Origin: Bacteroidales bacterium M8
GTDB taxonomy: Bacteria; Bacteroidota; Bacteroidia; Bacteroidales; Muribaculaceae
Assembly (NCBI GenBank): GCA_001689495.1
Contig: LUJS01000033.1
Span: 1 to 15,521, forward strand
Direction of reading: 5' to 3'
Length of the DNA: 15,521 nucleotides
Notes under the pieces: generated by a model
What the model saw: only the letters and a program-made list of their open reading frames with translations
What the model was told of the DNA's origin: nothing
Databases searched by the model: none
Shown: positions 1 to 7,100 of the stretch, in pieces
Layout: each line of letters begins with the position of its first letter
Numbering within the stretch: the stretch's first letter is position 1
Translations under genes and position numbers: made by a program

Positions 1-65
1 TTCACAATAAAAATATTTTCGAATGAAATGATACTGAGACTCTGACCCACTGAACATCGAGGCGC

Positions 66-98
66 TTTGTCGGTGTAATTGTCTTTGCCGTATCTTTA
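66..98 (+). promoter_or_regulatory. Probable Bacteroidota promoter for the integrase gene
   Basis: TTTG at 66-69 is followed by a 21-base spacer and TATCTTTA at 91-98. The Bacteroidota housekeeping promoter consensus is TTTG, 19-21 bases, then TAnnTTTG, so only the last base of the -7 box deviates. Transcription would begin around 105, some 20 bases before the integrase start codon. No classic Shine-Dalgarno sequence lies before that ATG, only an A-rich stretch, which is usual in this phylum. Confidence 0.5.
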
Positions 99-124
99 GG
101 CGAATCAAAAACACCGAAAAACAA

Positions 125-1327
125 ATGGCTTCGATAAAAGTAAAGTTCCGGCCCTCGGCCATCGCCGGCAACGAGGGCTCAATCTACTATCAGGTTATCC
201 ACGAGCGGAAGGTGCGGCAGCTCCTTTCGGACTATAAGGTATTCACCACCGAATGGGACGAGTCGCGCTCGATGGTGACGACCACCCGCATGAGCGAGCG
301 GAGACCGCTGATTCAATCAATCCGCGAGCGCATACGCCGCGACGTGGAACGACTCACCAAGATTGACCGCAGGATGGATGCCGACTGTCTGGCATATACG
401 GCCGACGACGTCATCGACGAGTTCAACCGCTATGCGCACGAATACTCCCTGTTCAACTACATGGAGAGCATCATCGCCAATCTCAGGCAGAACGGCAGGG
501 TCAGGACCTCGGAGACATACAAGTCCACGCTCAACAGCTTCAGGAAATTCCGCAAGGACGAAGACCTGATGCTCGACAGCCTGACCTCGGGGATAATGGA
601 GTCGTACGAGGCATGGCACCACCAACGGGGCATTGCTCCGAACACCATATCGTTCTATGCCAGAATATTGCGGGCGGTCTACAACCGCGCGGTCGAGGAC
701 AACGTAATCGAGAACCGCCATCCCTTCCGCAAGATATATACCGGCATCGACAAGACCGTCAAGCGCGCCCTGCCACTGCCCGTAATCAAGAAAATCAAGA
801 CCTTGGACCTGTCGCCGGCACCCAAGCTCGACTTTGCCCGCGACATGTTCCTGATGAGTTTCTACCTCAGGGGCATGAGCTTCATCGACATGGCCTTTCT
901 GAGAAAGTCAGGTTTGCGGAACGGCTACGTCACCTATCGCCGCCGCAAGACAGGCCAGCAACTGACCATCGAATGGACAAAGGAGATGCAGGTGATACTC
1001 GACAAATATCCCGAGAACCATAGCGACTACCTCCTGCCCATAATCCGTAACTCCGGCACCAACGAGCGATGTAAATATCGCAACGTGGGCTACAACATCA
1101 ACCACAGCCTCAAGATCATCGCCGAGATGGTGGGCGTCACCATCCCCCTGACCCTCTACGTCGCCCGCCACAGCTGGGCCTCGGCCGCCAAGGCAAAGGG
1201 GATTCCGCTGTCGGTAATCAGCGAAGGCATGGGCCACGACAGCGAGACAACCACCCGAATCTACCTCGCCAGCCTCGACACCTCGGTCGTCGACCGCGCC
1301 AACAGCCTCATCATCTCCGCGCTTTAG
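125..1327 (+). CDS. Tyrosine recombinase / site-specific integrase (Bacteroidales phage-integrase type)
   Basis: This is a DNA strand-exchange enzyme that probably integrates and excises a mobile element. The 400-residue length is normal for Bacteroidales integrases: an arm-binding region (about 1-95), a SAM-like core-binding domain (about 100-205) and a C-terminal catalytic domain (about 215-400). Visible catalytic residues are R249 (YLRG), K275 (RRRKTG), R348 (VARHSW), H371 (GMGHDS) and the nucleophile Y380 (TRIYLASL). The usual HxxR histidine is a tyrosine, Y345, as is common in this Bacteroidales subfamily. All active-site positions are otherwise present, so the protein looks functional. 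The start is the first ATG after a promoter-like sequence. The gene lies at the left edge of a mosaic region and faces the HTH gene; a large inverted repeat downstream probably ends both transcripts. Which DNA it mobilises cannot be told here, because attachment sites are not visible. Confidence 0.93.
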   Translation: MASIKVKFRPSAIAGNEGSIYYQVIHERKVRQLLSDYKVFTTEWDESRSMVTTTRMSERRPLIQSIRERIRRDVERLTKIDRRMDADCLAYTADDVIDEFNRYAHEYSLFNYMESIIANLRQNGRVRTSETYKSTLNSFRKFRKDEDLMLDSLTSGIMESYEAWHHQRGIAPNTISFYARILRAVYNRAVEDNVIENRHPFRKIYTGIDKTVKRALPLPVIKKIKTLDLSPAPKLDFARDMFLMSFYLRGMSFIDMAFLRKSGLRNGYVTYRRRKTGQQLTIEWTKEMQVILDKYPENHSDYLLPIIRNSGTNERCKYRNVGYNINHSLKIIAEMVGVTIPLTLYVARHSWASAAKAKGIPLSVISEGMGHDSETTTRIYLASLDTSVVDRANSLIISAL

Positions 1328-1356
1328 CCCCCGCCCCAAAAAGTATTGGCCCATAT

Positions 1357-1451
1357 TGACAAAAAATGAGCATCCTCCATTCACCCCAAGCCGGTAAATC
1401 AGCGTCCTTCCGGACGGCATTTGGGACAATAGAGGATACTCATTTTTGACA
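1357..1451. terminator. Large imperfect inverted repeat, probable bidirectional terminator
   Basis: Arms 1361-1376 and 1433-1448 pair at nearly every position (A-run, TGAGCATCCTC against GAGGATACTCA, T-run). Inside the arms are a second pairing, CCCAA 1385-1389 with TTGGG 1421-1425, and an apical hairpin, CGTCC-TTCC-GGACG at 1403-1416. One arm begins with A's and the other ends with T's, so a stem followed by a U-run forms in either direction. This fits a terminator shared by the convergent integrase and HTH genes. The roughly 55-base interior is long for a simple terminator. A small mobile element with 20-base inverted ends, or a recombination site beside the integrase gene, is an alternative. 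Confidence 0.5.
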
Positions 1452-1536
1452 AACATATCATTTGATTGCGCATCTCAGCAGATTGCCACAGTTGTCAGCC
1501 ACCTCTTCAATTATATTGCGGCATACCAAAAGCTTG

Positions 1537-1899
1537 TCAATTTTTTTCATCCGAGCGGGGTTTACGGTTATATGCTTTCTTCTTACCCTTGTTTCTGCGT
1601 ATCAGGGTGAGTTCCTCCATTGTTTGATACTTGGGGTTGGCGAATATATCGCGCAGCTCACACACATAGTCCATAGAGACAGCAAGCAATATCAGATTCC
1701 TGAGGGATATTAGACCTTTCTGCTCAAAACGTGTTATGTTGGCAAGGGCCACTCCCGATTTATCAGCAACAGCCTTGCGCGTCAAACCACGCTCCACGCG
1801 CCTGTTGCGGAAATCCTCGGCCATCTTGTAGGCCACATCATCGGCATCGGGCAGACAATAGCCTTCCAATATAGATAATATATTGTTCGAATCATCCAT
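1537..1899 (-). CDS. XRE-family helix-turn-helix regulator, HipB-like, without a HipA partner
   Basis: This is a small DNA-binding protein of 120 residues. A Cro/C1-type HTH spans about residues 28-82: a first helix with RNRRVERG, the recognition region TRKAVADKSGVALANITRFE, then RNLILLAVSM. The following segment (ELRDIFANPKYQTMEEL) resembles the C-terminal linker of HTH antitoxins encoded beside HipA-like kinases in Bacteroidota. The tail is very basic (KGKKKAYNRKPR). No hipA-like gene follows; downstream is the convergent integrase. It may therefore be an orphan antitoxin or a regulator of the element itself. A perfect -7 box (TATCTTTG) lies about 35 bases upstream of the ATG, so the gene has its own promoter and could be autoregulated. 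HTH assignment is firm; the HipB relationship is a family-style judgement. Confidence 0.85.
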   Translation of the reverse strand: MDDSNNILSILEGYCLPDADDVAYKMAEDFRNRRVERGLTRKAVADKSGVALANITRFEQKGLISLRNLILLAVSMDYVCELRDIFANPKYQTMEELTLIRRNKGKKKAYNRKPRSDEKN

Positions 1900-1933
1900 A
1901 TTTACTCAAATACTAACTAAATATTATCAGTTA

Positions 1934-1965
1934 CAAAGATAGTGACTATTCTTGATATTGACAAT
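1934..1965 (-). promoter_or_regulatory. Bacteroidota promoter for the HTH regulator
   Basis: Read on the minus strand, ATTG (complement of 1962-1965) is followed by 20 bases and TATCTTTG (complement of 1934-1941). The -7 box matches TAnnTTTG exactly and the spacer is ideal; the -33 box has three of four bases. The 30-40 bases between the promoter and the ATG contain TAACT and AGTTA arms that could form an operator, but this is weak. Confidence 0.55.
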
Positions 1966-2505
1966 TAAATCCGTCAGAAAATCCCGGCATCCGCCCCCCA
2001 ATAAAACACCATAGCCTCAGCACCACCCGGTCCTGAGGCTCGTTTGTATTGCCGTCATACAAATCTCTTGGCAAGAGATGGCTACCGTGAAAATCAGCTG
2101 CAAAAAAATAACGTATTGGATTTTTGAATTTTTTTCGGAAAGTGTCTATGTTGGCAGGTGAATTCAATAAACCGATCGCGTGGCCGCCAAACTCGTTTAG
2201 GTCAACGATGTCTGCAATCTCTGCGACTTCGGGAGTCGGGCCCAAGATGGTTTATTGAAACTTTGAATTATAAAAATGTTTATGAAAGACAAACTATCAA
2301 CTAAAGCCGGAATCTTCGAATCGGATGAAAATAAGCGAAGGAGTTTACGAGGATTATCGTCCCCGCAGGCCGCGCCGACTAATATCGCGCCATGCTCGCT
2401 GATATGCATCTAAAAGCTGATGTTGAATAGTCGGAAACAGTAAATAATGAACCGCAGTCCATGCTCGACAAGTTTGCCTCAACCTCCATATAGGAAGCAA
2501 ACGAG
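1942..2505. other. Gene-poor stretch between the HTH regulator and the 379-residue protein gene
   Basis: About 560 bases without a gene I can support. It holds the 8-bp hairpin at 2013-2040 and a smaller one, CGACT/AGTCG, at 2224-2238. Open frames of 99 residues (minus, 1946-2245), 70 residues (minus, 2197-2409) and 45 residues (plus, 2276-2413) exist, but none has a recognisable motif, a ribosome-binding site or family resemblance. It may contain decayed sequence left by earlier insertions. Confidence 0.4.
2013..2040. terminator. Perfect 8-bp hairpin, terminator-like
   Basis: AGCCTCAG at 2013-2020 pairs perfectly with CTGAGGCT at 2033-2040 around a 12-base loop. It is followed on the plus strand by a moderately T-rich CGTTTGTATT. 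No gene that it would clearly terminate is visible on either strand, so it may be the relic of a lost gene end or a structured RNA element. Confidence 0.35.
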
Positions 2506-3645
2506 ATGACAAAAGGACTGTTTAAATCAAATAATATGGTAAAAAAATTAGTTGAAATTTCTGGTATAGGGTATTCCCTTCAGTTTTATGACGGGAACGG
2601 AAATACCACGGAAAGCATTTCGCAATATGCGGAGAAGGAGGGTCTAAAACTCAAAGTAGACGATAAAGAATACTCTAATCGCGAATTGGCTGATGTGTTC
2701 TTCGATCTGCCCGGAAGCCTACAAGACATCGTAGAAAAATTTCAGGATGGCAAAGATTTATACATAAAGGAGTTCTGTGACGAAAAAGGAGCTTCTTCTG
2801 TTGCAAAATCCAAGAAATCAGGAACCACAACAATAGAGATTGAAATTCCGGAAGACGATAAGTTTGATCCCCAAAAGGCTGCCATAGTAACAGCTGCTTG
2901 GCTTTATCCCGATGGTACAATCGGCCATATGGTCGTGGGACTGTTCTATGAGGATAAGGTTTATCCACTGTATCCCGGTGAGGTCGATACGACCGGATGT
3001 GAAATGACATGTATTTACAATGCCGATAAAACAGCAAGTGGCGTTGAATACACCAACGAGACCGCGACAGACGAGCAGCTCGCGGATGCCGCTAAGTTGC
3101 CACTGTTGGTATTCCGTTATCAGACATTGTCTTACTGTTTTTCTCCCGGCGATGAATTTGATGAGGAAGAGTTCTCAGACTTAGAAGGTCCCGGGGTAGT
3201 GTCCGCGATAAATGACGAAGGAAATGGAACAATGTTTGTTTGTGCAGATTCCCTTGAATACATCAACAGCGGAGAGATGACGGAGATTCTGATGGAAGAA
3301 GGTATCACAAAATACGAAATCACCCTTTCCGCAACAGAAAAAAGATACGTCCTGCTCAACGCCGACAGCAAGCCTGACGAAGCGAATGTGCTTAAAACCA
3401 TTGCGGCTATCTGGGAGCCATCGAATGAGAATTGCAACTATAACCCGGTGTTTGACAAATTGCTTTTCAGAGCAATATCTCGAGACCCGGAGGATTGCGC
3501 TCAAAACTATGATTACCTTCTCGACAACGGCAAAATATATGAATTGCCGGAGGGTAAATTCGATGAAATCATCGCCAGCCTCTCAGAAGAAGATCAGGAA
3601 CTCAATCGGGGTATAACACCCTTTGATGAGTACGAACAGGATTAA
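2506..3645 (+). CDS. Unrecognised acidic 379-residue protein
   Basis: I do not recognise this family. The protein is strongly acidic, with runs such as DEFDEEEFSDLE near residues 217-228, and alternates short beta-like segments with charged loops. It has no signal peptide and no membrane segment, so a cytoplasmic location is likely. The ATG at 2506 is preferred over the in-frame ATG at 2536 because AGGAAG (2492-2497) sits eight bases upstream. Its stop codon overlaps the ATG of the next small zinc-ribbon gene (TAATG), so the two were co-translated. The gene is AT-richer than the integrase and the right-hand genes, for example 23 GC out of 60 at 2641-2700, which suggests transfer. It could be an accessory or adaptor of the type VII-like operon downstream, or an unrelated cargo gene; the remnants at 3645-4155 separate them. 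Confidence 0.75.
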   Translation: MTKGLFKSNNMVKKLVEISGIGYSLQFYDGNGNTTESISQYAEKEGLKLKVDDKEYSNRELADVFFDLPGSLQDIVEKFQDGKDLYIKEFCDEKGASSVAKSKKSGTTTIEIEIPEDDKFDPQKAAIVTAAWLYPDGTIGHMVVGLFYEDKVYPLYPGEVDTTGCEMTCIYNADKTASGVEYTNETATDEQLADAAKLPLLVFRYQTLSYCFSPGDEFDEEEFSDLEGPGVVSAINDEGNGTMFVCADSLEYINSGEMTEILMEEGITKYEITLSATEKRYVLLNADSKPDEANVLKTIAAIWEPSNENCNYNPVFDKLLFRAISRDPEDCAQNYDYLLDNGKIYELPEGKFDEIIASLSEEDQELNRGITPFDEYEQD

Positions 3646-3846
3646 TGTCAAAATCAGATGCAATAACTGCACGATGCAATAAATGCGGTAAAAGAACTGA
3701 CGGAGGGGAAACCGCCTGAAAGTTATCCCAAACATCTTTCAATAGCAAGTATATGCTTGACGTGTTGGATTGAACTCCGTTATGGTAATTTAGCCAATGA
3801 AATCATTCCGACTTTTCGGGCGCGCGATAATGGCGACGCGCCATGA
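3645..3846 (+). pseudogene. Small zinc-ribbon protein gene broken by a +1 frameshift
   Basis: The ATG at 3645 overlaps the stop of the upstream gene (TAATG). The first frame encodes 24 residues with CNKC at residues 11-14 and then hits TGA at 3717-3719. One base over, from 3709 to the TGA at 3844-3846, the frame is open and contains a second pair, CLTC, followed by W. Joined across the GGGG run at 3705-3708 the product would be about 66 residues with CxxC...CxxC, a typical zinc ribbon. Two matching cysteine pairs in two frames argue strongly for one gene with a single-base indel, either a real mutation or a base error in the G run. A +1 programmed frameshift at the UGA is possible but unsupported. 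The 3' end overlaps the start of the ion-channel remnant. Confidence 0.6.
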
Positions 3847-4155
3847 GATGTGGGTATCCCTGCAGGTACTTGTAGCGGCGACACTTGTGTTGTCGCTGCT
3901 GCTGTATCTTGTCGAGCACAATGCGCAGCCCGATGTATTCAGCAATTATTGGGACGCATTGCTCTGGTCGTCAATGGGATACATCGGCGACCCGGGCAAA
4001 TTTGCCACCTATGCACCGATTTGCGTAACCATTTTCGCCGTCCCCGCGGTTCTTATGGCCGGAGAAGCTCGGACGCCATAGCCGATGACAAGCCCGAAAA
4101 GACCGCACCAACTCCCCTACCCCCCCGACCGGGTACAACCGGGAACAAGTATTGA
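3797..4155 (+). pseudogene. Decayed ion-channel (potassium-channel-like) gene
   Basis: The frame from 3797 gives a 94-residue product: a membrane helix at about residues 20-41 (VSLQVLVAATLVLSLLLYLV), then a pore-loop-like stretch (YWDALLWSSMGYIGDPGK, about 51-68), then a hydrophobic IFAVPAVLMAG at about 79-89. Bacterial potassium channels place a similar GYGD-type filter between two helices. Here the second helix is joined to the pore with much of the expected connecting sequence missing. After MAGEARTP the frame stops at 4081, while the next frame continues with SSDAIADDKPEK, a plausible cytoplasmic continuation, to the stop at 4153-4155. Missing middle plus frameshift point to a degraded gene. 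The family is inferred from the pore pattern and from memory of Bacteroidales channels. It is unlikely to be functional. Confidence 0.5.
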
Positions 4156-4190
4156 CGAAAAAACAAAACTAATAAAGTTTTAACATATAA

Positions 4191-7100
4191 ATGAGAAACA
4201 ATAATATAATTGACATCTTCAAACAGGGAGACGAAAAGATACAATTCTATCCTTCTCTATTCATAGATGAAAATGATTTAGAAGATCTGTTGTCGAGTTT
4301 CGGCGACGGAGGCATTCATGAAGTATTAAACGGCACCATGCCTGATTATATCAGTGAGGCAGAACTGCTTTCTTATCGCATTATCACGTCTGATGTCCAA
4401 GCAATAGAGATAGCCTCGTCTGCAAAAGGGGCAACAGATGCCAAGGTCTGGAACAACAATCGTTTGACGGCCATTACGGATCGAGGGGTATATTTCAAAC
4501 CATATACCGCCGGAACAAAGTCGTTTGAGAAAGAATTCAGATTCTGGAAAGACATTGATTCTGTTGAATCGGACGGTGATCTGATTGTATTTCATGGAAA
4601 AAATGAAACCGCTCTCCCGGCCATAAGCGTTTGCGACAAGGACCTTGTCAATAACGAGGAAGATTTCAGGATTTTTGTCAACATGCTCGACATGATGGCC
4701 AAGGACGGGAAACCTGTCACAAAAAAGCCGAAAAAAACCAAGGCCGGAAAAGCTGAAAACGAAAAGAAAGGGAAGAATGGCTCTGAGACAAAGGAGTTTG
4801 CATCGTCCAAATATGAAGCGAACGTCACCGAGAAAAATGTCTGCAGTATAATTACCGAAGGCAAGAGCTTGGATGGCGACATTGACTTGAGTGCAGTCTC
4901 GAGTCTGGACACTCAAGAAGAAAAGCTTAAATCACTGAAAGAGAAGAATGTCAAATCATCCAAACTTGGCTCTCTATGTGAGATAGAGGCCCAAATAGAG
5001 AAATTCAAGAGTAGCCTGAAGAAATTGGAGGGCCCGAAATCAGAACTTGAGCAAAGCAAGAAAGCTTGGGAGGAAAAGGCAGTTGAACTGTTTGGTAAGG
5101 CGGTTCTTGCCAACGTGCGCATTCTGTTGGGCAAGAATGAGTATAGTCTCTCTGTCGGGACAGGCGACACACCGGAGCAACCGGGATTGTATGCCACTCC
5201 AAGCTCCATAGAACGGAAATCAGATCTCGATGGTCTTCCTGAAGAAATCGCACAAGACATAAAGAGCCGGACTGATGAAATCTTGCCGTTATGGCAAAAA
5301 TACCTCGAAGCCAACAACAAGTTGTGGCAGGTCATGTCCGAGATTAGCGGTAAAAAGAAATTCGGCAAACAGATACAGGTATCCCAGGTATTGGAAGATG
5401 CCCGGAACACACTCGAAAAAAACAGGGCTATCGCCGCTGAATACGAGGAGTATCAGACCAAGTTGAACTCACTTGAGTCTGAAGTGGCAAAACTGCGCAA
5501 ACTGTCTGATCAAGTTATTGCGAGTCTGTCGGAAATCGACCCGATGCTCACGGCATACACATTGCCGGAAGGGGTAAAAAAATATGATGGCTCGTGGCTT
5601 GAAATGGTGAAAAAATCTGCCGAGTCAAGAAAAACCATGCCATATCTGCCCCTTTTCTGGCACGGACGACAATTCGGCTCGGTATTCAACTGGCAGCAAG
5701 CCATCAAGGACGGCAAGCCCAATCTCTTTATCGAAGCCGCGACAGACGAGGGCTCTGAGGGCCGCATAGACATGCTTGACACCTTCATGGCCACAATCTT
5801 GCTGGCATTCCCGGTAAAGCAGGTCCATTTCACGGTGCTCGAAAACCGCACCATCAACCCGTTTGTAAAAAAACTGCCTGAAAAGGTCTGCAAGATCTAT
5901 GATGCGATGACCGACAGGGAGGCCATCGGGATGTTCGTAAAGCAACTCAAGGACCAGTTCAGCGCCAGCCGCAACAACCGAGTGGATGACTGTTGCCCGA
6001 AAGAAATCGTAGTGATTGCCGGTTTTGACAGAGGAGACCGTGTGTTCACCGACCTGATGGGACAACTGAAGGAGATTGTTGAAAATGGCCGCCGAGCAGG
6101 CATATACTTCGCCATAGTGCTTTCAAACGACTTCACTGAATATGACTGGAAAGAGAAGGATGCCAATGACTTCGAGAAGTTCTTCATACCCTACAGCACC
6201 ATTCTCACCACGAAGAAAGACAAGGAGGGAAACCCCATCCCCGACTACAATCTGCTGAATCGCGAGGCAACCGTCGAGACTGAAGACGGAGTCAGGAACG
6301 GCACTCTTGCCTATCTGATTGTCGGCTATCTGACACGCGCGGTCTCGACAATCCCCAACAAGGTTTACGACCTTATCGAGACCGGAGAGATGTATAAGTC
6401 GAAACCGGTGGTGGCACTGGACAACCAGCCGAAAAAAGATGCCGGCAGCATAGTCGTACCGATTGCCCAGACCGAAGAGGGCGAATTGCTCAACATGCGC
6501 TTTGATGACGAGAGCTACATATCTTGTTTCATTCTCGGTCGCTCAGGCATGGGTAAATCATTCACGCTTCACACCATCCTGACCAACATGATGCTCAAGT
6601 ATGACCCGAAGACCGTAGAGGTGATACTGATGGACTTCAAGCCCGGCGGCGTGGAGATGAACTATTACAAGGACGTGCCCCATGTGAGCAGCCTGCTGGT
6701 AAACGGTGCCGACAAGCAGGTGGCAGGCGAAATCCTCCTGTCGATCATGAGGGAGATGGAGCGTCGTGGCGAAGTGTTCCAGAAGTACGATGTGTCGAGT
6801 ATCGGACGCTACAACACCTATGCGGCCAAAAACGGTCTGGAGCAGATGAAGCATATAGTCATGCTCGTGGACGAATGTCAGGATCTATTTAAGGTCGAGA
6901 ATCCCAACAGCGACACGAATATAGTGACGGACATCGCCCGCAAGGGACGAAGCTATGGCATCCACATGGTGCTCGCCACCCAGACTCTCCAGAAGACAGA
7001 CATCCCGTCTGACGCTCTTGCACAGTTCAGCGACTTCCTTTTCATGGGCTGCAAGGAAGAAGACGTCGTGAAATGTGAGATCAATGACCGCGAAGTCCAA

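Noticed and set aside
1946..2245. 99-residue minus-strand frame in the gene-poor stretch
   Set aside because: No ribosome-binding sequence, no family resemblance, and a perfect hairpin lies inside it. It cannot be excluded but is not supported.
2276..2413. 45-codon plus-strand frame upstream of the 379-residue gene
   Set aside because: No motif, no conserved-looking pattern and no coupling to the next gene.
3705..3719. Programmed +1 frameshift of the RF2 (prfB) type at the UGA of the zinc-ribbon gene
   Set aside because: The codon before UGA is GCC rather than a slippery CUU and no stimulatory Shine-Dalgarno-like element is evident; a simple indel in the G run explains it.
4151..4180. Promoter-like TTG followed by TAAAGTTT just before the ATPase gene
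   Set aside because: The spacer is 18 bases, the -7 box is a poor match and the transcript would start about four bases before the ATG. No convincing operon promoter was found.
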